NCBI RefSeq assembly: GCF_030272615.1
Contig: NC_081406.1
Span: forward strand, 265,265,192 to 265,329,191
Reading direction: 5' to 3'
DNA length: 64,000 bases
From: Cryptomeria japonica
Taxonomy: Eukaryota; Streptophyta; Pinopsida; Cupressales; Cupressaceae
Part shown: positions 1-11,268 of the stretch, one piece after another
Layout of the letters: each line of letters begins with the position of its first letter
Position numbering within the stretch: the first letter of the stretch is position 1
Translations under genes and position numbers: made by a program
The notes under the pieces: generated by a model
What the model was told of the DNA's origin: nothing
The model's input: only the letters and a program-made list of their open reading frames with translations
Databases searched by the model: none

Positions 1-845
1 TGAGACGGTGTTGTCCTGCAAATTTGAGCGAAAGTTCACGGGACGATGGCGCTCGGCATGCACACGGTCCTCCGAAAAATCCGCGAAACGAAGGGGGATC
101 TGTTCGTCTCTGCACAAGGATTCCAGATCTTCAATTACAGCCGCGTACCTGCAACCTACACACAGAAAAGAGAGGACGATTGGGGGGTTAGGGATTAGGG
201 GTTTGCCCTTAGGTCAAACCCCAGTTTTGGAATTAACCAAGAAATGAGAATGTTGTAAATGTAAATGTTTGTAATGTAAAACAAGTACTAGTACCTTGTT
301 GTAAGAATGTTTGTATTCTTACATGCGAAGGTGTAAATGTTGTTGTATGTTGTAAGTTGTAAATGATCTCCTCTTCAATGGTTGAATCCTTGTCTTGAAT
401 GCAACACTTAGCCTTGAATGGAGACTTAGAATGATCAATTGAAGGAAATGCTTGAATGCTTGAATGCTTGAATGTTTGAATATCGCTTCCGCCTTTTTTC
501 CATCTCTTACCAAAATGGGAGAGGAAATGTAGTTTATATACTTGCCAATTAGGGTTGAAAGACTAATTTTTCCGACCTTAGGCCGACCTAGGAAAATTAT
601 TTTCCAATTTGCAAACATAAAGACCCGAGACCCAAAAGAGACCGGGCCCAAAATAGGGCCAGGGACCAGGGCGCTGGGCGCCATGGTCCCACCTCCAGGG
701 ACAGCAGGGTGCAAGGAGGATCAGGCCAGGGTGCTAAAAAATGCAGTTTTTGATGTCATGGACAAGTTTCGGGGTCTCCATTCAGGTTCAGTGTTGCGTC
801 ACCATCGTGAAGACCCAAATGCAATCAAAATTTTAGGACGCTACA
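1..845 (-). repeat. 3' LTR of element 1 (partial)
   Basis: This stretch matches 6529-7388 almost base for base. It ends at ...GGACGCTACA on the plus strand, which is TGTAGCGTCC at the LTR start on the coding strand. Compared with the 5' LTR it lacks 15 bp near 826-830, between short direct repeats. About 343 bp of this LTR should lie left of the window. The short reading frames inside it recur in both LTRs and are not genes. Confidence 0.92.
533..540 (-). promoter_or_regulatory. TATA box in 3' LTR of element 1
   Basis: On the minus strand TATATAAA follows GCAAG, about 310 bp into the LTR. The same sequence sits in the 5' LTR at 7061-7068, as expected for an LTR promoter. Confidence 0.55.
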
Positions 846-1591
846 TTTAGCCCCCACTTTAGCGGGAGTATAAGCGTACGCTCATACTTCCGGTAAAGTA
901 CAAGGAAACAACATTGAAAGACTTTCACCATGTCAAGGAGGCAAGACACACCAAGCCCCCAGTGGACTAAGGATCTTACGACTTCGATTGACAAAGTAAA
1001 AGGGAAGATCACGAGGGAGAACCATGACTGTCAGTAGTAAGGTTCCCTCACTATGAGTCATGCAAGAGAAATACCAAAAATTTTCAAGGCAAAGCTAAGT
1101 TCGCAAAGAAATTTTCAAGTATCTTGAAGAGATATGGACGGGGTGTATGCCCCCCTACGTTAAAGCGATCGCACATGCCTCAACGGGGGTGATTGCTTTA
1201 AGGTAGTGATACACATAAGAAATGAGAAGAGAAAGGAGCACGTCATCACAAAGATTTAGCCCCCAAGTGTGAGATAAACCCAAGGATAATAGACACAAAA
1301 CACAAAGCACGAGGTGACTTCGCTTTCCTCGGGGTCAGTATGCTGTATGATAATTCATGTATATCATATGTATGTATGCATAATTGTTCTTCATTCCCCA
1401 ATCAAGGAAGGTCACCTAGAAGAAGGGAACACATGTGTCTTTTGAGTCAACATGAGACAAACCAAAAGAGATCTCAATGCTTTGCATCGTCCTCAAGTAG
1501 ACAACACTAAGGACAACAAATAGAAGAATGAGAATAACACATAGAAGAAGTAACAAAAGAGAGGAGGAGAGAATCTGCTATGCTAATGAAA
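846..1591 (-). other. 3' untranslated region and polypurine tract of element 1
   Basis: On the minus strand AGTGGGGGCTAAA lies directly before the LTR start TGTAGCG. This is the purine-rich primer for plus-strand DNA synthesis (plus-strand 846-858). The remaining roughly 730 bp has no convincing reading frame. Confidence 0.75.
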
Positions 1592-4500
1592 CTAGTCTAG
1601 CACGTCATCTACCCCCCGATCTTGCTGATCAATATTTCGAGAAGGCAGGGAACACGCTAGAGGAGGAACATCCAACACAGCAGATGGAGCTATCACAAGA
1701 TCCAAACAAGGGCTATGTTCATGTTCCAAGCCACGTTGTTCTTGTCTAGGAGCTACGATAAGTGCTTTAGAAAATTCGTTAGATAAATGGTTATCAACAT
1801 CAACATATTCATATTCACTATCAGAAGGAGGAGAAGTAACATTTTCATCATGAATAATATTTTCATCTATATCATCATCATGATTTATAAAAATAGGGTC
1901 TTTGACTCGCACAGGATCAAGACCATCATGCATCTTATGTTTAGGAGATTTTGGAGAAAATGGAATAATGCTTGTTGAAGGTGTTTTTGGAGATTGCAAA
2001 GTTTGAGAAGCAGCTGCCTGAGCTCTAAGACGACGCTTTCATCGACGTTCACGTGCAGAACGGTTTCGTCTAGTCTTAGTAGGAAGTGGAGAAGATTGAG
2101 GAGGAGGAATGTTCTCATCCTTATCACTTGGGTGTTTAGGTTGTGGTCTCTTAGGCTTGATAATAGGAGAAGAGGAAGGTCTCTTCTCTCCATAAGAGGA
2201 AGGAGGAGGAACTGCTCCAAAAGGAGGAATATTTGGTTTAGGAAGGAGACCAAGTCCATCATGACGAGGAGGTATAGGCCTACTTTTAGAAAGTTTATTA
2301 GTCATAGACATAGTCACATCCATAGGAATGGGTTGGGAATCTTCTTGAGAAAAGACATTAGTTTTATCTTTCAAAGGAAGAACTTCCTTCTCAAGAACGA
2401 TAGGAATATCAAGTTTGGGTGTTCTAGGTTCACTTAGAGATAGGATCATATCTGTTTTCCACTTTTGATAAGATTTGAAAAGATGATCACTTCGCGGTGG
2501 AAGAGATTGGAATTGTTTAGGCCAAAAATAATCAATAGGAACGCTAGAAGTTCTTTCAACCGGTTTAAAGAGGCTATGATTGACAGTAACAACTTCACCA
2601 TTATGGGGAAATTTCAAACACTTGTGAATAGGAGAAGCAATAGCTTTCATGTAAGATAGCCAAGGATAGCCTAGCTTCACACGAAATTGTTCAGATGATG
2701 GAATAATAGCAAAGCTCACATCAAGGGATTTGTTATGGACCTCAATAGGTAATGTAATAGAACCAATTGCAGGAGAAGAAAATGCATCAAATAATTTCAC
2801 AACCACATCTGTTTTGTCATAGATCACTTGATTCAATTGCAAAGTAAAGAGAAATTCTTCAGTAATAACATTAACCATGTAAGAAGGATCAATAAGCACT
2901 CCACAGCAAGGTGTATTCTTGACTTTTGCAACTATGTATAAAGGACCATCAGGTGCCCTGATAGTTTCACTAGAATCAAATGTGATGGAAGGTTCTTTAG
3001 GGTTTTCTTGCTGCTCTACAAAGTTAATCACATTCGGAGTCATAGACACAAGACCATCAGATGAGAAAGAGGAATCATTAGTCTCAATCACATTAGAGGT
3101 ATGAGAAGGTAATGGATCAGTAAAAATCTTAAGATTTTGGTTAGGAAGAGCTACAGATGTGTTGCCTTTATCATTCATATCAGAAACAGAGATAGTATTA
3201 TTATCAATCAAATCTTGAATTTTACCCTTTAAAGCAAAACATTTTTCAGTATCATGCCCAGGTTGACGATGAAATTGACAAAAAGATTTGTTATCAAAAT
3301 AGGGTGAATTAATCTTTGCAGGATCAATTTGCTTTATAGGAGGGAGAGTAAGCACATTTTGTTCCAATAACTTATTCATAATACTATGCAATGATTCATT
3401 CAAAGGAGTAAACTTTCTTTCTTTCTTGAAAAACTTAGAAATAGGAGGCACACCTGATGTTGCATTCACATTGTTGTTGATGATGTTTTCATTGAATTTA
3501 ATGGACTCTATGTTCGGTTTAAACTTCCCAAATGGTTGTTGACTACTATCACCCTTATCACTCGGAGCCATGGGATTTGCTTGTTCCATTTGACTCACAG
3601 TCAGTTGATAATTGTGAAGAGTTGCACACAACTGTTGGAAAGAAGTAAACTCAGAAAACAGAAGTTTTTCTCTAATATCTTTTTGTAAATTAGAAATAAA
3701 TATTCTTTGAATATCATTGTCAGGCACTGGAAAAGAGATTTGAGCATACAAATGCTTATATCTACCAATGAAATCAGTCACTTTTTCTTTAACACCTTGT
3801 TTACAATGCATTAAATCAATCAAAGTAACTTTAGGACTTATATTGTTTTGAAATTGTTGAATAAAAGCATTTGCAAGTTGTTCGAAAGAAGTAATAGAAT
3901 AAGAAGGCAATGAGCAATACCATCATAGGGCTTTATCTCTTAATGTCCTAGTAAACAGTTTTGCAAGCAACCTTTGGTCAAAAGCAAAATCGGTACATAT
4001 TGTTTGAAAGGTCTTAACATGTGTTAGAGGATCACCTTTACCATTATAAAGCTCCAAATGCGGGATTTCAACATGTTTAGGGGGAATAGCTCGAACAATG
4101 TCAAGAGAAAGTGGGCTCGCAACATCAAATGTGGGCACACTAAACTTAGATTGATTCATAGAGGCAATTTGTTGCTGTAAAGAAGAGACAATTTGTGCAA
4201 GATTGTTAATGGTCGCTTCAGTCGAAGAATTCATATTAGATGTGTTAGATTGAGATGGAGGTATTATGTTATTGAAAGAAGGCATTGATTGAGAGTAAGG
4301 TGGCGGGACACTATGATAGTTAGTCATAGGAGATGATTGGAAAAGAGGAGCACCACAAGGAGGAATGGAATGGTTGAATGAATTGCCCCCTTGCGTCATG
4401 TTCATTTGTGGAGATGTAATAGGAACACTCATTGAAGGAATGAATGAAGAAGTTGGATTGAATGAAGGAAGAGGGTTAATTGAAGAGGAAGGATTGCCCC

Positions 4501-5020
4501 CATGACTGGTGATCATAGGCGGAATGTCTTGTATAGAAGTAGTCATTATATTTGATGTAAAGGTAGGTATGCTAGCAGTAGAAGTTGTTAAAGGAATAGA
4601 ATGATTGACTTGAGTAGGAGGTTGTGTATAACCTAAAGTTTCAGCACAACTCTTCATAGGCATCACATTCGAATCCACAATGTGTGCAATACCACGCAAA
4701 ATATCAATTCCATTCTTATCACTTTGAACCATACGTTTTAGACCTTCAATTAAAGGAAGAGCTTGACAATCGGGGTATTCTTGAGACATCCATTGTCGAA
4801 AATCATCAAATTGGTTATCCAATTTCGAAAGTTGTTCTACAGAAACCTCATGGAGAGATTCTTCATCATGAGGAGGATTAGAGGAATTACCCATATCCTC
4901 GTTAAAAAGGCCATTCAAATTAGGTTCCATCTCCTTAGTAATTAAACCTTGGAAAGACTTAATTCTACGGCTTCGTCTAACGGGAATAGTGTAAGTAGGG
5001 CTTATTGTTGTAAAACTCAT
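1592..5020 (-). pseudogene. gag-protease frame of element 1 (two in-frame stops)
   Basis: The frame runs 1143 codons from ATG at 5020 with no frameshift. Only two stops interrupt it: TAG at 3923-3925 and TGA at 2039-2041. The N-terminal third is rich in Ser, Pro, Asn and Met. Next comes a Ty3/gypsy capsid domain around the first stop (ELYNGKGDPLTHVKTF, then FEQLANAFIQQF). A zinc-knuckle-like CQFHRQPGHDTEKC segment lies near 3290-3200. A retropepsin-like region follows, with LIDPSYMVNVI where the usual D-S/G-G active-site turn is expected (about 2900). The Pro/Lys/Arg-rich tail ends without any polymerase. The zinc-knuckle and protease style resemble the Tat group. It would encode particle protein and perhaps protease for an element copied in trans. 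Confidence 0.85.
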
Positions 5021-6178
5021 GCACTAGAGAGAGAGAGAAAATTTTGAATTTTAGAGGTAGCAAATTTCAATAAAATCAGCCAATCTCCTAGATTTAGGCT
5101 GTTAAATGCAATCATGACAATCTCCCGAAATTTCAAAAAAAATGTCAAGGACCGTGGTGCTCGGGGTGCACACGGTCCTCGCAACTTTTTTTGAAATTTT
5201 CAGGGATGAAAGTTATGATGATTTTAAAGCTCATCTGAAAAAATTGAGTGGTTTTACGATCTGTAGATAGGCCAAATTAAAGTTGCAATCTCGAAATTGA
5301 ACCCTACCAAGATTGTTGAAAAATGCAAAATTTGAATTTTGAAAAAGAAAGGGAAACTGAAATTTTGAATTTTATGATTTTAGAGGGAATACCAAAAGCA
5401 ATGCAAGTTTTGAAATTTAAAAGTTGACTCAATTTCACGCAAAATTCAATTCTGAAAGCGGAAATCAAAGTTGGTGTAATTAAACACTTAATTTCAAAAG
5501 TCACAAATTGCAAGAATTTGAATAAAGCACTGAAATTTCGAATGAATGCCAACACACTTTTCAGATTTAGGACAGTAAGAACACAATTTCGACACAAAAT
5601 TTCAATTTCAACAATTTTTGAATGATTAGAAGCCTTAAACCAAGCAATCCCTAGACCAACTTTGACTTTAATTTTGAAAGTGTTAGAATTGATAAAATCA
5701 GCCAAAATTTTGGATTTTAGCAGAAAAATACAGTAAGATCTAACTCCCAAAATTTCAGAAAAAATGTCGAGGACGATGGCGCTCGGGGTGCACACGGTCC
5801 TCACAACTTTTTTCCAAATTTTCAGGGATGAAAGATATTATGATTTTATTGCGGAATCCAAAGTTACAGCCGATTTGGAAATGTTTTGATCAGTGAAGTT
5901 ATCGGTCAAAGACTGAATCAAGAGGGTTTTAAAAATTAGGGTTTTAACACTTAACCACTTAATTTTCAAAATTAAAGCACACATATGAATTGACAATTTG
6001 TAATAGAAGGGTAGATCTGAAACAAGCATTAACTATTAAACATTTCACAAGCTCAATTACTAAAAAGAAAATTTAGGGTTTTTATGCAATTAACCTCTAA
6101 AATTTGCAAAAGATCAAACATGGAAAAGTAATCAAGGCATCCAATTTTCAGATCTAACCATGAATAATTAGAAAGGAT
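5021..6178 (-). other. 5' leader of element 1 with internal repeats
   Basis: About 1.16 kb of non-coding leader separates the primer site from gag. Two blocks (about 5040-5215 and 5685-5835) are recognisable copies of each other. Each contains a GC-rich core around GGGGTGCACACGGTCCTC in otherwise AT-rich sequence. Related cores occur once in each LTR, near 51-70 and 6579-6598. Confidence 0.7.
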
Positions 6179-6197
6179 GTTCACGTCGGGTTCACCA
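6179..6197 (-). other. Primer binding site of element 1
   Basis: The minus strand reads TGGTGAACCCGACGTGAAC, three bases inside the LTR end (...GCTTTACA). It begins with TGG, the complement of a tRNA CCA end. I do not assign the tRNA. Confidence 0.75.
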
Positions 6198-6200
6198 AAA

Positions 6201-7388
6201 TGTAAAGCGGAAAATCATGAGCGAACCCTAAGTGTTCCCCCCACCACTCCGAGGAGAGGGGAAGGAGGTCACTAGGGTTGACGGTTTTCACTTAGGGGAG
6301 ACTTTACATTCAAAAGAGCGGTTGAAACCCACAAGATCCAATCCCACACAAGGCAAGATTGAATTCTAAATGAGTTTCAAGGGTTAGGACAGCAAGGCTA
6401 CCCTCTTTTGTAAAGAATGTAGATAGAAGGATTAAGCTAGGAATGCATGTAAAGTGAGAAAGATTCACTTATAAACAGAGATAGGAATATAGGATGAAGC
6501 TGCGGACCTGGAATTAGTAGTAAAATGTCGAGATGGTGCTGTCCTGCAAATTTGAGCGAAAGTTGATGGGACGATGGCGCCCGGCGTGCACACGGTCCTT
6601 CGAAAAATCCGCGAAACGAAGGGGGATCTGTTCATCTCTGCACAAGGATTCCAGATCTTCAATTACAGCCACGTACCTGCAACCTACACACAGAAAAGAG
6701 AGGACGATTGGGGGGGTAGGGATTAGGGGTTTGCCCTTAGGTCAAACCCCAGTTTTGGAATTAACCAAGAAATGAGAATGTTGTAAATGTAAATGTTTGT
6801 AATGTAAAACGAGTACTAGTACCTTGTTGTAAGAATGTTTGTATTCTTACATGCGAAGGTGTAAATGTTGTTGTATGTTGTAAGTTGTAAATGATCTCCT
6901 CTTCAATGGTTGAATCCTTGTCTTGAATGCAACACTTAGCCTTGAATGGAGACTTAGAATGATCAATTGAAGGAAATGCTTGAATGCTTGAATGCTTGAA
7001 TGTTTGAATATCGCTTCCGCCTTTTTTCCATCTCTTACCAAAATGGGAGAGGAAATGTAGTTTATATACTTGCCAATTAGGGTTGAAAGACTGATTTTTC
7101 TGACCTTAGGCCGACCTAGGAAAATTATTTTCCAATTTGCAAACATAAAGACCCGAGACCCAAAAGAGACCGGGCCCAAAATAGGGCCAGGGACCAGGGC
7201 ACTGGGCGCCATGGTCCCACCTCCAGGGACAGCAGGGTGCAAGGAGGATCAGGCCAGGGTGCTAAAAAATGCAGTTTTTGATGTCATGGACAAGTTTCGG
7301 GGTCTCCATTCAGGTTCAGTGTTGCGTCACCGTCGTGAAGACCCAAATGCAGTCAAAATTGCAAGTGTTGCAATTTTAGGACGCTACA
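6201..7388 (-). repeat. 5' LTR of element 1
   Basis: This complete 1188-bp LTR begins TGTAGCGTCC on the coding strand at 7388 and ends CCGCTTTACA at 6201, giving TG...CA termini. It matches 1-845 at about 98% by eye. Most differences are C/T or G/A, several at CpG. A TATA box lies at 7061-7068. Confidence 0.92.
7061..7068 (-). promoter_or_regulatory. TATA box in 5' LTR of element 1
   Basis: TATATAAA on the minus strand, about 320 bp into the LTR, is the best promoter candidate for the gag-protease transcript. It is conserved in both LTR copies. Confidence 0.55.
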
Positions 7389-9367
7389 CTAAGTTGTTTT
7401 AGGTGCATGAGATCACGGATATGTACCAGATCTACAAGGGTAGACATGATGAGTTGTCAGTACAGAGAAGGAAGGATATGTTTGTCACTTTGACAAACTA
7501 GTTGATAGGTGAACCAGTCAAATGATGAAGAAGGCAAGGTTGAGCAGTTGCAGAGAATGCAACTAGATTGAAGATGGAGAAAGGTGTTGTCATAGATGCA
7601 GACAGATGGAGATTGGTGAAGGTTGATGACATGGTGTCATCAAGATGGTTACCAGTAAGTATGTCCACCAATAAAGTTGATAAGGTACAAAAGTGAAAGT
7701 CTCCCATCTATTGAAGATGTGCATGAGGTAGGTTGGAAAGAGTGTTGACTGGTTTAGGTGTTCCACCGAAAGAGAAGCAAAGGGCAAGGGTGAAGATAGA
7801 CCGGTTAGGGTATAACTAACAGTGTTTGTGAACCGCTAGATGAACCTAGTTGTGTGGTTGGTTGGTGATATTGTTTGGACCAACACAAAAGACTTAGCAA
7901 AGGTGGATGCCAACTATGATGACATGTAGGAGATAGGTGTCATGCATACGATGGTCAGTGAAGAGTTGTCGATGAGGTAGGTGGTGACTGGTCGACATTA
8001 ATGTTGATAGCATGTTTCATGGGTTGAGAGCAGAAGGGTGTGGATCGAGACTGATCAGAGGATAGAGATCTGATTTGATGAGTTCATGATCGAGGTGGAG
8101 TATCCAAGTGTTGATCAGGGTAGGTGAAGCTATCTGTGTGATCACTTCATAGGTGTTTGACAAGTGCAGACTGAAGAAGGTGTTGTGTTTGCCAACTAGG
8201 GTAAACATATTTTGAACGCAGTAGGATTGGAAAAGTCTAATTGATCTGTTGTAGGTGGTTGATCTCTAGATAGAGATCTGATTGGATTTATTCAGCCTCA
8301 GGGTCGATGAAGAAACCCTAGCGAGCCAGAAGTTTGAATGTTGGTTATGGCGGTAAAACTCAAGTATAAGTATGTCGACTCATCACTGAAGAATATTGAT
8401 GATGTTGCAGGTCAGATGATGAAAGATAGAGACTGAAAGAACAACAGAGAATCCATCGACAATCACATAGGAGATCATGTGATTTAGAGAGAATCGGTTA
8501 GAAGAAGTGAACCAGCAAGAGTGAGACAGTCGGTAGCCTGCCATGAAGTCTGATAGAGGAGTACAACAGTGGTGATTGAACCAGCCAAGAAGAGTCAGAG
8601 AAGATTGCAGAAAAGAGAAGAGCACAGTGCGAGTCAGTGAGAGAATCGATAAGCTAAGAACCAACAATAATCAGATTACAGACAACTAATTGAGGGAAGA
8701 AGACCGGTGGTGGTAAGCAGTAGTGTGATAGAGGGAAGATCTGGTAGAGAAGAAGATGTTGAACTGATATTGTTGCAATAGAGATTGATTTGCAACAGGA
8801 GATAAGGTTGTAGCAGAGAGAAGGTGAGTAGAGAACTGACAGAGAATTGGAGAGAGGAGAACCAGTGGAGAGACTTGCATGAGAGTTATAAAGTTCTTTT
8901 GTAACAAGGAGATTACTTTTGTAATTGATTATGTTTATTGTAGATCATTGAGTTGGAGCTCCATGCAAGGGTTGGTTCTCCTTGGGTTGGTGCCCTAAAC
9001 TCAGGGGTTGGTGCCCTAAACTCAGGGGTTGGTGCTCCTTGGGTTGGTGCCCTAAAGCAGGAGTGGTACTCCTTTGGTTTGTGTCCTAAATGTTGTAACC
9101 GAGTGTTTCATTGTGAGGTTGGATTGGAGCAGTAGTCTCCAACAACATTTCTCACCGAGGTTTTTCCCTTTTTGGGTTTTCCTCATACATATGGTGTTAT
9201 GAGATGTCCCTTTTATGTGTGGTTGTATTTGTGTTATACTCCCATCTAGCCAGTATGTCTACTTTATGTTAGATCTGTTAACCGATATATACACATAGGA
9301 TAGAAAAGGGAAAAGATTTGGAAACAACTGATTCACACCCCCTCTTAGTGGCACCTTGTGTTCAGCA
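7389..9367 (+). repeat. 5' LTR of element 2, beginning removed by element 1 insertion
   Basis: It aligns with 13398-15374 along its whole length. Near 8970-9060 it holds a tandem mini-repeat of about 22 bp built on GGTTGGTGCCCTAAA. It ends ...TGTGTTCAGCA directly before the primer site. It includes the CTGATTCACACCCCCTC motif shared with the other Copia-type LTRs in the window. Confidence 0.88.
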
Positions 9368-9369
9368 AT

Positions 9370-9382
9370 TGGTATCAGAGCC
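9370..9382 (+). other. Primer binding site of element 2 (initiator Met tRNA type)
   Basis: TGGTATCAGAGCC lies two bases after the LTR end. This is the common plant Copia primer site, complementary to the initiator-methionine tRNA 3' end. Confidence 0.9.
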
Positions 9383-9439
9383 TAGGTTCTCGTTTGATAA
9401 GTTTTCTCTAGCTTAGATAGATTCTGGTATTTGAACATA

Positions 9440-11268
9440 ATGGTTTGTTTAGTGTCAACCCCTACTCCAGTGTTTGATGGTTCAAACTTTTCTATTTGGA
9501 CTCGTAGGACGAAAGTCTACCTATCCTCCCTTGGGTTTGATGTATGGATGTCAGTAGCAAATGGCTACCCTAGTAAATTAAATCCTCCCACCAGTCCTGA
9601 AGCAGAAAGAAGAAATGCATGCAATGTCGAAGCCATGAATGTTATACTTAGTGGGCTATCTGGTGATGTCTCATCACAAGCGGATAGATGTAGATCACCA
9701 AAAATCCTATGGGAAGGATTGAAGAAGCTCCATGGAAATGGACCTACCACTAAAGAACCAGTTTGTGAAGACAAGATGAGAAATGCAACTCATGTTTATG
9801 TAGATGAAGATAGATCAATGAGCAGCAGTAATGATGAAGAAGGAACCCACCTCTTCATGGCTCAATAATTAGAAGATGAGATGCACACATTTGAGAATGA
9901 TCATGTAGATCATTCCTACTAGCAAGATGTGTTTGGAAGTGATAGTAAAGGTGAAGAAGAAGATGAAGCAGAAGTTTATCTTGAAGGAGAACTTGTAAGT
10001 GCACTCAAAGAACTTAGTAGAGTGAGGAATGAATACAAGTTATACTAGAATGTTGCAATTGTGGAACAAAATCGGTTGATCAGATGCCATGAAGAATATG
10101 AGAAATGTATCTTAGAGTTAAAGACTGAACAAGAAGACACAAGGAGTGATGGTGTAATGATCTAGTATTTGAGCTAGAGGCAAAAGATAAAGAGTATCAG
10201 CAGCTAGAAGGAGAAATGGAGAATCTTCGAAATGACTTTGAGAAATGTCAGGATGAGCTCAAGGTGAGAATCAAGTTTGATGGTAGAAGTGATGCCTTGG
10301 ACAAAATGTTAAAGAAGCAAAAGAAATCCAAGGATACTGAGGGATTAGGAAGTGGTGTCAGTGAATGCTCCACCAACAAGAATGTCCCCCACAATGATAT
10401 TATGTTTGTCTCCTCAAATGGAGATAACAAGGGACAAAACTTCATTGTTCAGAATTCTCCCTAGAAGAAGGTTGATCTAACCACAACCGGTGAGGACACG
10501 AAGCTAAGGATGAAGACCAGTGTTGCAAGAAGGAGGAACAATGTAGATCCCAAAGGAAAGATGGGAAAAGGAAGCTTCACCATAAGCAAGAATAGAAGAA
10601 GACAACATATGAGACCTATTGGTAGAAGACAGGGAAATGCTACCGACCACAAGACAAAGCAAGTGTGGGAAAAGAAGGGATCAGATGGAAGAACTACAGA
10701 AAGTGAACATCCCAAGATCCATCCCCAGAGAAGCAGACATGGAGATACTAAACTGTTAAGATCTCCTCATGCATGGAAAAACAAATTTGTATGTTACAAG
10801 CCCCCTTTCTCTAGTTATTGTTTTGCATGCAAATAATATGGCCATAGGGAAAATGAATGTCGAATGAAGTCTAGGAATAGACAATTTTCTCTTCCTAGAG
10901 ACAATATTATTGTCTGTTGGAGGTGTAATGGTTTTGGCCATAAAAGTCATGATTGTAGAAGGATGAACATGCAGTCATATGGCAACCGGTATAGAAGCTA
11001 TGCTCAGTATGAAAATAGGTTTAGAGCACATGAGAGACAAAATTCTGCATGGAACAAAAGGAGAAGAGGTTTTGCTCCAGCAAGATCAAGTGGTCTACCA
11101 GTTCTGGTAGTTGGTTACAATAGCATGACCAAAATAAGATGGTCTAACTGGTTTAATAGAAGGTCCTCCAATCATGCGTATGGCATGAACACAGTTTGCT
11201 TCTACCGCAATGCTTCTGCTCATGATGCAAATCCGGTAGAGCAAGGACCTGTCAGCAAAAGAAAGTAA
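9440..11268 (+). pseudogene. Copia-type gag of element 2 (stops and a frameshift)
   Basis: ATG at 9440 opens a gag domain with FDGSNFSIWTRRTKVYL, typical of UBN2/DUF4219-type Copia gags. A stop at 9866 and others near 9920 and 10047 interrupt it. A frameshift near 10150 moves the reading into a Glu/Lys-rich coiled-coil region (10165-10464). That same frame continues to the end. Two CCHC knuckles follow: the first, near 10820-10860, has a TAA in its middle (10834-10836); the second (CWRCNGFGHKSHDC, about 10915-10960) is intact. No protease or polymerase follows. The protein would have packaged element RNA into particles. Confidence 0.8.

Larger units (their letters stand above)
1..7388 (-). 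mobile_element. Element 1: gag-protease-only LTR retrotransposon (TR-GAG type), left end cut by window
   Basis: Reading the minus strand from 7388 leftward, the order is: 5' LTR (7388-6201), primer site (6197-6179), leader (6178-5021), one long gag-protease frame (5020-1592), a polypurine tract just right of 845, and the 3' LTR (845 to the window edge). No reverse transcriptase, RNase H or integrase is present, so the element must have borrowed them. By eye the LTRs differ at about 17 of 845 aligned positions plus one 15-bp indel, so it inserted fairly recently. It landed in the 5' LTR of element 2: the bases after 7388 (CTAAG...) match 13398 onward of element 2's other LTR. The Tat-like gag places it with Ty3/gypsy. 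Confidence 0.9.

Noticed and set aside
319-850. Two overlapping frames (131 and 102 codons), repeated at 6847-7402
   Set aside because: Both lie inside the LTRs of element 1 and occur in both copies only because the LTRs are duplicates; no domain is seen.
5304-6029. Minus-strand frames of 166 and 63 codons in the leader of element 1
   Set aside because: Phe/Lys/Ile-rich translation of AT-rich leader, no domain, lying between primer site and gag.
7498-8907. Minus-strand frames in the LTR of element 2
   Set aside because: Located wholly in an LTR, broken at different places in the second copy (13507-14861), and without domains.
9370-9382. tRNA-like sequence (also at 17171 and 56726)
   Set aside because: Only 13-14 bases complementary to a tRNA end, placed next to LTRs: primer sites, not tRNA genes.
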